The notes below the pieces were generated by a model that saw only the letters and a program-made list of their open reading frames with translations, did not search any database and was not told where the DNA came from. From Pontibacillus chungwhensis (GTDB lineage Bacteria > Bacillota > Bacilli > Bacillales > BH030062), in NCBI RefSeq assembly GCF_030166655.1, contig NZ_CP126446.1, forward strand, positions 1,302,001 through 1,366,000: a stretch of 64,000 bases of DNA, given 5' to 3'. Of this stretch, positions 9,185 through 17,024 are shown in pieces (the first letter of the stretch is position 1; every line of letters starts with the position of its first letter). The translations under genes were made by a program, and so were the position numbers.

Positions 9185-9649
9185 TTATTTCTCTTCAAGT
9201 TCAGCAAGATTGACTTCTTTCCAATCTTTTTCTTTGTCGCTAAGCTGTTTATCATAATAGTTTGACTCTCTTTCTCTGGCTTCTAACTTAGTTATCACCC
9301 AAGAGCTATTACGTTTCTCAATCGTTACTTTTCCATTAGTAGCATAAGCCGGAATTATAAATTGATAATTAACTTTTTTATCTCCATCGTCTTTATTGCT
9401 TTTGAAGTAGTATGTGGTGACTTTTCTTTTGTACGTATCCACTAAATGTTTTGGTACGTGTTTGGTTTTATCCTTTAGTTCTTCATTTGTCAAACTGTCT
9501 GTTAATTCACTAGCCTTTTCAAAATTTTGCTCTTGCACCCATATTGCGTGAGAGAATTTGAAGAATAAGTCTTCAGGCGTGCTCTTCTCAGAACAACCTT
9601 GTAGCATAAAAATAGAAAGTATGGAAATAAGAATAACTTTCTTGTACAT
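9185..9649 (-). CDS. Predicted lipoprotein, cargo of the insertion cassette
   Basis: A 154-residue secreted lipoprotein: MYKKVILISILSIFMLQGC is a short lipoprotein signal with lipobox L-Q-G-C, so Cys19 would be lipidated. I start at 9649 because this ATG has an aggagct ribosome site and gives a proper signal peptide; the frame is open further upstream only because of a dinucleotide repeat. The mature part (PEDLFFKFSHAIWVQEQNFEKA, then a beta-rich stretch ending WVITKLEARE) resembles small NTF2-like or DUF4878-like lipoproteins, but I cannot name a family firmly. No function is known. It is the only gene inside the cassette. Confidence 0.7.
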   Translation of the reverse strand: MYKKVILISILSIFMLQGCSEKSTPEDLFFKFSHAIWVQEQNFEKASELTDSLTNEELKDKTKHVPKHLVDTYKRKVTTYYFKSNKDDGDKKVNYQFIIPAYATNGKVTIEKRNSSWVITKLEARERESNYYDKQLSDKEKDWKEVNLAELEEK

Positions 9650-9680
9650 CTTTTCAGCTCCTATAAATAAATAGAGATTT

Positions 9681-9696
9681 ACACACACACACACAC
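9681..9696. repeat. (AC)8 dinucleotide repeat in the lipoprotein 5' region
   Basis: Eight AC units, (GT)8 on the coding strand, lie 31 bp before the lipoprotein start, outside the ribosome site. Such tracts change length easily and could alter promoter spacing or the leader. Confidence 0.85.
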
Positions 9697-9700
9697 TTTT

Positions 9701-9731
9701 TTCTTCTTCCACTAACCTGCCCCGTTAGTTG
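9701..9731. repeat. Internal repeat A, right copy
   Basis: Matches 9080-9109 (ttcttcttcc, actaac, ccccgttagttg) with a slightly different loop. It lies upstream of the lipoprotein gene. Confidence 0.65.
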
Positions 9732-9907
9732 AATAACGCTCTTTAATTCATTTTACCATATTAATACCAAAATCCTCTAAACCACATAATTAGTGATGCA
9801 AATTAACGTGCAGTTCACCCTACAAATTTGACTACATTTTCCTATGAAAAAGTAGTTCAATTAAGGGGTACAAATTACAATATTGTACTCCAAAACTGAA
9901 CTACTTA

Positions 9908-10147
9908 ATAACTAAAGGGGAGGGTTTTCATTTAGAGAGACATCTTAACATTCTAGCCCATTATTACTTTAGTAATAATATTTAGAATGAATTATCTTGT
10001 AAAATAGAAATTGAGCATCTACTTATCAAATATTGTATAATTAGTATGCTGGGCGGCAGAGTTAGGTTACTTCTTTTGATAATGAAATCTATCTCATGCT
10101 GAAAAGCCTATCCACAAGCAGGATAGGCTTTTATATTGTCTTCAAAC
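9908..10147. other. Right target duplication and AT-rich non-coding DNA
   Basis: 9908-9917 is the second copy of ATAACTAAAG. The rest has no gene; it contains a 9-bp hairpin (attattact/agtaataat, about 9960-9979) and a terminator (stem aaaagcctatcc 10102-10113 with ggataggctttt 10121-10132) serving the minus-strand gene that follows. Confidence 0.6.
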
Positions 10148-10453
10148 TTATTCATGAAGTGTGTGTATTAACTCGAGTGCTTTATCTTTTATGTCCCATA
10201 TAACTCTCTTCTTCATATTTCCTTCGTTAAACTTGCTGATCACCAAGTATACTTGCTTTGTTAATAAATCGTAATCAGGTTCAAATACTTTTTGAAAAGT
10301 ATTTTGTTTGGAATGGTAAACAATCTCCTCCAACATAGTAATCAACTTTAGGGACGTTAGAGTTACTTCTAAGAAGTCTTCATCCATTGATTGTCTATAT
10401 TCACCCACCACCTCTGTTAAATACTCTAATGTTTCAGCTTTACTCTCATTCAT
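10148..10453 (-). CDS. Small acidic helical protein, function unknown
   Basis: A 101-residue protein starting MNESKAETLEYLTEVVGEYRQ. The start at 10453 is chosen because ggagg sits 8 bp before it; an in-frame ATG 15 bp earlier lacks a ribosome site. It is predicted to be all helical, soluble and acidic, without a signal peptide. I do not recognise a family. It lies in the AT-rich island, alone on its strand and followed by a clear terminator, so it appears to be a real single-gene unit. A regulator or immunity-type role would be guesswork. Confidence 0.6.
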   Translation of the reverse strand: MNESKAETLEYLTEVVGEYRQSMDEDFLEVTLTSLKLITMLEEIVYHSKQNTFQKVFEPDYDLLTKQVYLVISKFNEGNMKKRVIWDIKDKALELIHTLHE

Positions 10454-10518
10454 TAAAATTTCCTCCAATTAGGTTATTTCTTTTGAGCTTGTCAAATAAC
10501 CTTCTGAGGACTTTTATG

Positions 10519-10554
10519 TTTGGTACCGAATTTGGTGCCGAAAATGGTACCATT
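10519..10554. repeat. Three 12-bp iterons (TGGTACC/TGGTGCC)
   Basis: tttggtaccgaa, tttggtgccgaa and aatggtaccatt follow one another with a 12-bp period. In one plus-strand frame they encode a repeated 'FGTE-FGAE-NGT' tail, similar to the C-termini of some Bacillus phage integrases; alternatively they are a protein-binding array near the right edge of the island. Confidence 0.6.
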
Positions 10555-10731
10555 CAATGTATCAGGTCTTTCCTTTAATATTTATTATTCAAATGATTTA
10601 TTAGAAACCCACGAAAAGTAAGGGCTATTAGGTGTTTCCTATATCAAATAAAATTCTTTCCAGTCTCATTTTTACTCTAACACCGTAGAGGTATTAATAT
10701 GGTGTGTGAGTCCGTTCATCCCTATTAGACA

Positions 10732-10858
10732 GGGCTTGTTCGGGGACGACGAGACTCCCGCGGGAAGAAGAGCCTAGGGGAGGCCCCGCAGAGAGAGTTA
10801 GCGAACGAGGAGACTTCCCAGCTCCCCGCAGGAAAGCGAGTTGTCCCCGAACAAGGCC
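10732..10858 (+). repeat. Covarying hairpin element, copy 1
   Basis: A member of the dispersed GC-rich family recognised by 'gagactcccgcggg' near one end and 'cccgcaggaaagcgag' near the other. The outer arms here are cttgttcggggac (10735-10747) and its exact complement (10843-10855). It stands where the AT-rich island ends. Confidence 0.85.
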
Positions 10859-10905
10859 AAGCACTCTTATGGCGACGGACCCTCTCGAAAAAAATATGAA
10901 AAAGT

Positions 10906-10933
10906 TGAAACCTCATCCCGCCCTTTTTCGGTA
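10906..10933 (+). promoter_or_regulatory. Possible SigW-type promoter of floT
   Basis: TGAAAC (10906-10911) followed after 17 bp by CGGTA (10929-10933) resembles the ECF SigW consensus (TGAAAC, 16-17 bp, CGTA). The B. subtilis flotillin operon is SigW-dependent, which supports the reading; the -10 is not perfect. Confidence 0.45.
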
Positions 10934-11036
10934 TGTAATACTAAGAAACATCCAAATTTTCCAAATGATCGGTCGACTGTCAGGAAAAGGGTTGCTACAA
11001 TGTTGTAAGGAAAAGTAAAAAATAGGGAGGGCTTCG

Positions 11037-12548
11037 ATGTTACAAGGAGCAGTAATTTTTATTATTCTAGGAATATTAGGGGCGTTGTTGTTAATCGGCG
11101 GAATCGTCACCTTTGTTATTTTCCGGATTCGGTACAAAACAGCGAGTTCAAATGAGGCACTGATTGTGACTGGACCGAAACTAGGGGATCCGGAACAAGA
11201 AAAGAACGTGTTTGAGGATGATAACGGGCGATCGGTTAAGATCATCCGTGGCGGTGGGTACCGTCTTCGGATGTTCCAAACGGCAACACCGATTGATTTA
11301 ACCTCATTCCAGCTTCAAGTCAATTCGGATAAAGCTTATACGAAAGAAGGTATTCCGGTACGCGTGCAGAGTACTGCTGTGATCAGTATCGGTAGTGAAC
11401 TTGAGATTATGGCGAACTTCGCTGAGAAATTCCTCGGTAAGAAGCAAAATGAGCGTGAATCTGAACTGAAGGACGTATTGAACGGTCACCTTCGTTCAAT
11501 TATAGCATCCCTTCCTATTGAGAAGATCTATAACGACTTTAAAGAAGTCAATACACAGGTGAAAAATATCGCAGAAGCTGACCTGAAGGGCATGGGCTTT
11601 GAGATTACGTCTTTTGCCTTAAATGATGTAGAAGATGTTGATGAAGAGAATGGTTACATCGATGCTCTGGGTCGTCCACATATTGCGGAAGTTCAGAAGA
11701 ATGCGGATATGGCTGAAAGTGATGCTCGTAAAGAAACGCGTATCTATCAGGCGAAGAACGACCAGGAAGCGCAAGACGAAGAGAACCGTCGCCTAACGGC
11801 TGTTGCGGAGTCTACGAAAGAGAAAGATATTCGTGAGGCAGAGTTCCAAAAAGACACGAACAAAGCACGCGCCAATGCCGATCAAGCTGGTGAGCTAGAG
11901 AAGCAGAAGATGGCGCAACAGGTCAAGGAAGAGGAGTTAAAAGTTCAATACATTGAGAAGCAACGTGCGGTTGAACTAGAAGAAGAAGAAAACAAACGCC
12001 GTCGCTCAATTGCCGATGCGGAAGCCTATGAGTTAACGAAACGTGCTCAGGCTGAAGCGGACCAAGAGCGCATTAAAGGTGAATCAGAAGCAGAAGTCAT
12101 TCGTCAACGTGGTATCGCAGAGGCCGATTCGAAAGAACGCATGGCAAAAGCGATGGAATACTACGGCGAAGCAGCGATTATGGAAATGCTGATCTCTGTA
12201 TTGCCTGAATACGCTGAGAAAGTATCGGCTCCACTGTCTCAAATTAAGGACATGAAAGTGATCGACATGGGTGGCTCGAACTCTCAAGGAGGATCTTCAC
12301 GCGTTGCGAATAGTGTCACCTCTACGATGCTAGGAATTCAGGAATCTTTAAAAGAAACAACAGGTATGGATTTAAAAGCGATGCTTGAAAGCTATGTATC
12401 TCGCGGAAATGTGAATAACTTTGATCTCAATCCTGACCAGCACAAGCAGGAAGCTTCTGCTACGAAGGAAAGAGAAGAAGAAACGTATGATGCAGAATCG
12501 GTAGAAGAGAATGAAGCCCCGGGCGAAACGGAAGAAGAGAATAAATAA
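11037..12548 (+). CDS. floT: Flotillin, membrane microdomain scaffold
   Basis: A 503-residue flotillin. An N-terminal membrane anchor (residues 1-30, IIFLLIG-type hydrophobic) is followed by an SPFH/band 7 domain (about 35-210) and a long Glu/Ala/Gln-rich coiled coil (about 220-370, many AEA and EAE repeats), then an acidic C-terminal tail. Flotillins organise functional membrane microdomains and tune fluidity, secretion and signalling. The preceding NfeD-like partner (yuaF) found in B. subtilis is absent; a covarying hairpin repeat occupies that place. Strong terminator directly after the stop. Confidence 0.95.
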   Translation: MLQGAVIFIILGILGALLLIGGIVTFVIFRIRYKTASSNEALIVTGPKLGDPEQEKNVFEDDNGRSVKIIRGGGYRLRMFQTATPIDLTSFQLQVNSDKAYTKEGIPVRVQSTAVISIGSELEIMANFAEKFLGKKQNERESELKDVLNGHLRSIIASLPIEKIYNDFKEVNTQVKNIAEADLKGMGFEITSFALNDVEDVDEENGYIDALGRPHIAEVQKNADMAESDARKETRIYQAKNDQEAQDEENRRLTAVAESTKEKDIREAEFQKDTNKARANADQAGELEKQKMAQQVKEEELKVQYIEKQRAVELEEEENKRRRSIADAEAYELTKRAQAEADQERIKGESEAEVIRQRGIAEADSKERMAKAMEYYGEAAIMEMLISVLPEYAEKVSAPLSQIKDMKVIDMGGSNSQGGSSRVANSVTSTMLGIQESLKETTGMDLKAMLESYVSRGNVNNFDLNPDQHKQEASATKEREEETYDAESVEENEAPGETEEENK

Positions 12549-12552
12549 TGAG

Positions 12553-12590
12553 AAAAAGTTGCCTTGCTTAGGAGCGAGGCAACTTTTTTA
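12553..12590 (+). terminator. Terminator of floT
   Basis: aaaaagttgcctygc (12553-12567) pairs with gcgaggcaacttttt (12573-12587), followed by further T and A. Confidence 0.9.
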
Positions 12591-12650
12591 TATTTACTAA
12601 GAGTGGAAAGCACCTTAATAGATAAGTTTAGTTCAAGTGCATTGTATTTG

Positions 12651-12806
12651 TTAGGGTTGATCTTTGGATGGATTGTGTCGGAGGACATAGTAGCGAATGG
12701 TTAAGATATGATCCACGATGGTAGGATCCATGTGCTCCTGCTTGGCCAGCTCTTCGAGGGTATCGAGGAGATCCAAGAATTCGTCGAACGCTTCTTCTTT
12801 AGACAA
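12651..12806 (-). CDS. Small conserved-looking protein, 51 residues
   Basis: A TTG-started frame with a strong gaggagg ribosome site 8 bp upstream. The protein begins MSKEEAFDEFLDLLDTLEEL and ends VLRHNPSKDQP; it is acidic, helical and soluble. Codon use looks like its neighbours and the start-site spacing is ideal, so I consider it real. Function unknown. It lies between the convergent floT and telA genes. Confidence 0.65.
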   Translation of the reverse strand: MSKEEAFDEFLDLLDTLEELAKQEHMDPTIVDHILTIRYYVLRHNPSKDQP

Positions 12807-12900
12807 TAAGCGTCCTCCTCTACTAATAGACTCATACTAGTGTATGCGGCAGCAAAAAGTCCGTATGTGCAATCGCCTTTGGTGTTGGAGGAAAGGGCAT

Positions 12901-12934
12901 AAAAAAGACTTGAACCTGTTCGGATTCAAGTCTT
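12901..12934 (-). terminator. Terminator of xpaC-telA
   Basis: aagacttgaa (12905-12914) pairs with ttcaagtctt (12925-12934); on the minus strand a run of T follows. It begins immediately after the telA stop. Confidence 0.85.
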
Positions 12935-13960
12935 CTATCGTGCTCCTGATAATGATGCGAGAGTATGTTCAGCTTCTTTTCGTTGTTCTGTCTCAGTCTG
13001 CTGCAGGTGAATCGTCTGTTGAATGGTTTCAATAAATTCTCGCTGAGCTTCATGCAGTGACTGCTGGTTGTGTGGATTGGACTGCAAGCTGGACTGATAC
13101 AGCCGCGCTGTCCGCCGGAAGAGCTCGTCTGTTTTTCGATTGACGTTACGCTGTGATTTGCTTGCTTCCTGTTGTTTATAGTGAGAAAGCGCAATGGAAA
13201 TCTGGTGTTTCCAGATCGGTAAAGTCGTTAAAACAGAGGACTGAATGTGATCCGCTAAACGCTGATTGCCCTTTTGAATCATTCGAATTTGCGGTGCTGT
13301 CTGCATCGCAATCTGCTGACTGATCTCAAGGTCATATAAACGTTGTTCTAAGTGTTCTGTAATGGTATCAAGATCGCGAACTTTTTGATCTGTGAAATCA
13401 TCAGGATTTTTGGTAAGCTCTTCTTTTAAACGAGGCAGCGTTTCCTGAAGCCACGTTGCCTTCTTCAGTTCTCCAGCAGCAAGAAGCACTCGAATATCTT
13501 CGTAATAGGATTCGTTCTGCTGATAGAGCTGTTCGAGGATTTCATTATCCTCGAGTAAGCTCTCTCTCGATCGGCGCAAGCGAACGCTTGTCTTCTCCAT
13601 TTGAGCCCCTACCTTCTGGTACTTCGAGAGCGTTTCATGGATCGAGGGGGACTTAGAGAACCATTTGGCGAGAAGCCCTTTCTTTGGTGAAGAAAGCTCG
13701 TCCGGCTCCACTTTAGTCAGGTTATTTAATAACTCGTTCATGATCTGGCCGGCTGTTACCATGTTGTTTTGCTTCATTTGTCCAAGAATATCGTTGGCAA
13801 ATGAGCTGATTCTCTCTTGAACGTCTTGTCCAAAATTCATGGGGCCACTTTCTAAATCGAGTTCCCTTGCGATCTGTAAAGCCTCTGGTTGCTGTGAGGA
13901 AGGGAGTTCCTGAAACTTCGCAATGTCTTTTGAGACCATTTCGACTGAAAGGTTAGTCAT
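12935..13960 (-). CDS. yaaN: TelA/KlaA family 'toxic anion resistance' protein (YaaN-like)
   Basis: A 341-residue helical protein of the TelA family (PF05816), named for plasmid tellurite resistance. Family features are the charged coiled segments (LSKYQKVGAQMEKTSVRLRR), the 'DNEILEQLYQQNESYYEDI' stretch and the Q/E-rich C-terminus. It overlaps the upstream xpaC-like gene by 8 bp, the same pair as xpaC-yaaN in B. subtilis, so both are translated together. The molecular role is not established; a link to membrane stress or anion stress is often assumed. Slightly shorter than usual (about 380). Confidence 0.88.
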   Translation of the reverse strand: MTNLSVEMVSKDIAKFQELPSSQQPEALQIARELDLESGPMNFGQDVQERISSFANDILGQMKQNNMVTAGQIMNELLNNLTKVEPDELSSPKKGLLAKWFSKSPSIHETLSKYQKVGAQMEKTSVRLRRSRESLLEDNEILEQLYQQNESYYEDIRVLLAAGELKKATWLQETLPRLKEELTKNPDDFTDQKVRDLDTITEHLEQRLYDLEISQQIAMQTAPQIRMIQKGNQRLADHIQSSVLTTLPIWKHQISIALSHYKQQEASKSQRNVNRKTDELFRRTARLYQSSLQSNPHNQQSLHEAQREFIETIQQTIHLQQTETEQRKEAEHTLASLSGAR

Positions 13961-14603
13961 GGTGTTTGACCTTTTCAGGAATGGTACTCTTCTGCAGGTG
14001 AATCGAGTGTTCTGCGATTTCCCGCTCAGCGCTTAAGTCTTCAAAGTCACTAGAAAGAATCGTGGCCAGTTCTTTCTCAACGGCAAACGTCAATTTGCGA
14101 ATCAGGTCTTCTGTTTCCTGTAAGGCTTTCTTCGATTCCTCATCCTTTAAGGAATGGGAAGCAAGAAATGTGTACTTTTCAGTTAACTGAACGACGGAAT
14201 CAAGCTGGTAGAAGAAGAAATGATCAGCTTCATAAAAGCGTGCTGGTTCTTTCTTCACAACTTTAAGTACACGCGAGACGGAACGGTTTAGTTGTCCGAT
14301 CTCCTTTAAAGCGTCAACAGAGCGAACCCCGAAGAGTGCTTTGTTGAGTCGTTTTTTCTTGGCTTGTGCTTCTTTTAAGTTCTTCATAATGTATTGGTAA
14401 TCTTGTCGGGATAATTGATTGGTGGCAAGTTTCTTCCGGTTACTTAGGTACTGTAGGCCAAAATAGGTGCCGAAACCGACAATCGTGGCCCAGAAGCTTG
14501 ATGAAATAAAACTCTGATCTCCTAGGAAAAAGATGAACCAGGAAATCACCATCACGTGAAAAGCCAAAACGCCAAACAGGAATTTGATTAATATAGACTT
14601 CAT
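13953..14603 (-). CDS. xpaC: XpaC-family membrane protein
   Basis: A 216-residue protein with two N-terminal membrane segments (about residues 4-22 and 28-48) and a helical cytoplasmic part containing LFGVRSVDALKEIGQLNRSV. It belongs to the XpaC family, annotated historically as '5-bromo-4-chloroindolyl phosphate hydrolysis protein', although direct enzymatic proof is weak. The start at 14603 has an aaggag ribosome site; the open frame upstream has none. It forms an overlapping operon with the telA-like gene downstream. Confidence 0.85.
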   Translation of the reverse strand: MKSILIKFLFGVLAFHVMVISWFIFFLGDQSFISSSFWATIVGFGTYFGLQYLSNRKKLATNQLSRQDYQYIMKNLKEAQAKKKRLNKALFGVRSVDALKEIGQLNRSVSRVLKVVKKEPARFYEADHFFFYQLDSVVQLTEKYTFLASHSLKDEESKKALQETEDLIRKLTFAVEKELATILSSDFEDLSAEREIAEHSIHLQKSTIPEKVKHHD

Positions 14604-14741
14604 GTGATCGACTCCTTCAAGAGTTTCCTTGTATCTTCTATTATATGACATCTTTACGATTTTTCAGAGGGGTAGGTTTCAAAAGTTGGGGAATTTTCTC
14701 GATTTGATGGGGGAGATGGGGCCGTCACGGTAGAAAGAGGA

Positions 14742-14870
14742 AGAGCTGACTTGGGGACAACTCGCTTTCCTGCGGGGAGCTGGGAAGTCTCCTCGTTCGC
14801 TTACGCTCTCTGCGGGGCCTCCCCTAGGCTCCTCTTCCCGCGGGAGTCTCGCAGTCCCCCAGTCAGCTCT
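14742..14870 (-). repeat. Covarying hairpin element, copy 2
   Basis: Inverted relative to copy 1. The outer arms are agagctgacttggggac (14742-14758) and gtcccccagtcagctct (14854-14870), complementary at 16 of 17 positions yet different from the arms of the other copies. Inner blocks actcgctttcctgcgggg and cccgcgggagtctc are conserved. Confidence 0.85.
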
Positions 14871-15027
14871 GCCGTAAATGTCAATCAACGGCCCTACCAA
14901 ATGGTAGAATTAAAATAATACTTTCATGGCACATTGAACAAGTGACTTTTCTAGAACCGTAGGTATATTCCCGTTTTATTTCAGCTGAGAGTAAAGATGG
15001 CCTTGGGAATTAAATTACTCGATTCCC

Positions 15028-15066
15028 GTGGCGAGCCGGGATCTCACCTATTGCCACAGGCGGCTC
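15028..15066. other. Possible H-type pseudoknot sequence
   Basis: GTGGC (15028-15032) can pair with GCCAC (15053-15057), while GAGCCG (15033-15038) can pair with CGGCTC (15061-15066), in interleaved order. It lies in a 700-bp gene-free stretch between two hairpin repeats. It could be chance. Confidence 0.3.
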
Positions 15067-15117
15067 ACAATTTCACACGGTCTCAATCGGATGGGCTGTT
15101 TCATCTATACTTGGCAA

Positions 15118-15244
15118 GGGGTGGCTGGGGAACGGGGAGACTCCTACGGGAGAAAGAGGTCGACGAGACCCCGCAGGGCATGAATTTTGCCCGAGGAGGC
15201 TCGACAGCTCGCCCGTGGAAAGCGAGTCGTTCCCCAGCCACCCC
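15118..15244 (+). repeat. Covarying hairpin element, copy 3
   Basis: Outer arms ggggtggctggggaac (15118-15133) and gttccccagccacccc (15229-15244) are perfect complements over 16 bp. The interior carries ggagactcctacggg, gacgagaccccgcaggg, gaggaggctcgacagc and ggaaagcgagtcg. Confidence 0.85.
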
Positions 15245-15290
15245 AAGCATTCATCAAGCAGAACAGCCCTATAGATCAAAAAATACACTC

Positions 15291-15320
15291 AAAGGGCACC
15301 TTTTCAAGGTGCCCTTTGTT
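15291..15320. terminator. Terminator of the first BCCT gene
   Basis: aaagggcacctt (15291-15302) pairs with aaggtgcccttt (15306-15317). It lies just beyond the stop of the minus-strand transporter. Confidence 0.85.
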
Positions 15321-15322
15321 CA

Positions 15323-16843
15323 TTATGCAGAGTAGGTGCTGGATTGGGATTTGTTTTTTTGTTGGTCTAGTTCTTTTTTGTCTTGCTGCAAGGCCTTGTA
15401 CAACGACAACACCATAAAGATCATTATGAAGGAGAAGGGCAAGGCGGCGGTGATGAGGGCGTTTTGTAAGGCGGTTAGGCCTCCTGTGTATAAGAGAACG
15501 GCTGCGATGGTGGATTGGGATACGCCCCATGCGAATTTGACTGTTTTCGGTGGATTTAGGGATCCGTTTGTTGTTTGCATGCCGAGTACGAAGGTTGCGG
15601 AGTCAGCTGATGTGATGAAGAAGGTTGCAATCAGCATCATCGCAAGGATTGATAGGACAATGGCAAATGGGAACTGATCGAATACACCGAATAGGGCTTG
15701 TTCGTCTGGTAGTTTGGCGATATCTGCGCCGTCTTTTTGAGCTTGAATTCCTGAGATTCCGAACGTCGTCATCCATAGGAAACTGACCAGGGATGGGACG
15801 AGAAGAACGCCTGATAGAAATTCTCGTATTGTTCGTCCTTTTGATACGCGGGCAATGAAGATACCTACAAATGGTGCCCAGGCAATCCACCATGCCCAGA
15901 AGAAGACCGTCCAGTCCATAATCCATTTGCGTTCTTCATCGTTGTTCGGTGAAATTCGTAAACTTTCATCAGGAAGCTTTTGAATATAGTTACCAAGTGT
16001 ATCAACAAAGGAATTGAGGATGTACATGGTCGGTCCAATAATAAGCATAGCGACAAATAATACACCGGCAATTCCCATATTTGCATTACTTAAGTACTTA
16101 ATCCCTTTGCTTAGGCCCGTGTAAGCACTCAACATGAAGAGAACGGTTACAACAGCAATGATGACAAGCTGAATCCAGTATTGTTTCTCAATACCAAGAA
16201 GGTAGGTGAACCCGCCATTGATCTGAGCGGCACCAAATCCAAGTGTTGTAGCGACACCGACAATCGTTGCGAATACCGCGATGACGTCAATCGCTTTGCC
16301 AAGTGGTCCTTTCATTTTATCGCCAAAAAGTGGCTCAAGCGTCGCGCTAATGAGGCCTGGTTTTCCATGTCTGAATTTAAAGTAGGCCAGAACAAGGGCC
16401 ACAACTGCATAGATCGCCCATGCGTGTACCCCGTAGTGGAAAAAGGTTGTTCTCATCGAGTCTCTGAGAGCTTCTGTTGTCCCAGGTTCTGCTGTTGGAG
16501 GTGTGGAGATGTAGTGGGAGACAGGTGATGCGGCTCCGTAGAATACGAGTCCAATCCCCATACCGGCACTAAAGAGCATGGCAAACCAAGTGGAATAGCT
16601 GTAATCAGGTTTGTCCCCAGGTTTCCCTAGCTTAATTTTGCCAAATGGACTGAAAATCATATAAAGACAAAAGACAACGAAAATGGATACGAGTAATAAA
16701 TAATACCAACCAAAGTGAACGGAAATATAGTTTTTGATACTTCCTGTGATGGATTCAAAATTCTCTGGTGCCAGTACCCCCCAGAGTGAAGCGGCTAGTG
16801 TAATCGCTAATGTGATCCAGAATACGGATGTAACTTTCTTCAT
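15323..16843 (-). CDS. opuD: BCCT-family osmolyte transporter (OpuD-like)
   Basis: A 506-residue secondary transporter with twelve predicted membrane segments that imports glycine betaine or similar osmolytes, driven by sodium. BCCT hallmarks are GIGLVFYGAASPV near residue 95-107, and the Trp-rich signature in TM8, FFWAWWIAWAPFVGIFIARVSKGRTIREF (given in part: WAWWIAWAPFVG), which builds the betaine-binding aromatic box. The charged C-terminal tail (QQDKKELDQQKNK) is the part used for osmosensing in relatives. A second, diverged BCCT gene lies 6 kb away. Choline or carnitine cannot be excluded as substrates. Confidence 0.92.
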   Translation of the reverse strand: MKKVTSVFWITLAITLAASLWGVLAPENFESITGSIKNYISVHFGWYYLLLVSIFVVFCLYMIFSPFGKIKLGKPGDKPDYSYSTWFAMLFSAGMGIGLVFYGAASPVSHYISTPPTAEPGTTEALRDSMRTTFFHYGVHAWAIYAVVALVLAYFKFRHGKPGLISATLEPLFGDKMKGPLGKAIDVIAVFATIVGVATTLGFGAAQINGGFTYLLGIEKQYWIQLVIIAVVTVLFMLSAYTGLSKGIKYLSNANMGIAGVLFVAMLIIGPTMYILNSFVDTLGNYIQKLPDESLRISPNNDEERKWIMDWTVFFWAWWIAWAPFVGIFIARVSKGRTIREFLSGVLLVPSLVSFLWMTTFGISGIQAQKDGADIAKLPDEQALFGVFDQFPFAIVLSILAMMLIATFFITSADSATFVLGMQTTNGSLNPPKTVKFAWGVSQSTIAAVLLYTGGLTALQNALITAALPFSFIMIFMVLSLYKALQQDKKELDQQKNKSQSSTYSA

Positions 16844-17024
16844 ACATTTCTCCTTTCAACTGCTTCGATTAGATTGGGCCGGCCTGCATCTAATAATCTA
16901 TACCCATAACATTCCAGTCTAAACAAAAGCTGGTTGTTTGAGATTCGGTTCTATTCGTCGTTCTTGTATCCTGATATAATGGGTTCACATCGAATTGTGA
17001 CAGGAACTAGAGGAGGAGAGCGAC

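Larger units (their letters stand above)
8846..9907. mobile_element. Transposase-less element with 25-bp perfect terminal inverted repeats
   Basis: The ends 8846-8870 and 9883-9907 are exact reverse complements over 25 bp (left end begins TAAGTAGTTCAGTTTTGGAG). The identical 10-bp sequence ATAACTAAAG flanks both ends (8836-8845, 9908-9917), as expected for a target duplication. The 1,062-bp interior has no transposase; its only gene is a minus-strand lipoprotein. Inside, two similar segments (9080-9109 and 9701-9731, each with an actaac...gttag palindrome) bracket the lipoprotein gene, and a degenerate copy of the terminal repeat (9851-9877) lies next to the right end. The structure matches a mobile insertion cassette moved in trans by an IS; IS4-family elements make duplications of about this length. 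Which IS is unknown. Confidence 0.75.

Noticed and set aside
10725-10916. Open frames inside GC-rich repeats (also at 14679, 14997, 24280 and 42737)
   Set aside because: These frames exist only because the hairpin repeats lack stops; they change between copies and have no ribosome sites.
12844-13656. Plus-strand frames opposite the telA-like gene
   Set aside because: Shadows of the minus-strand gene.
15336-16528. Several plus-strand frames opposite the first BCCT gene, and minus-strand frames in other phases
   Set aside because: Shadows of a membrane protein gene; no start signals.
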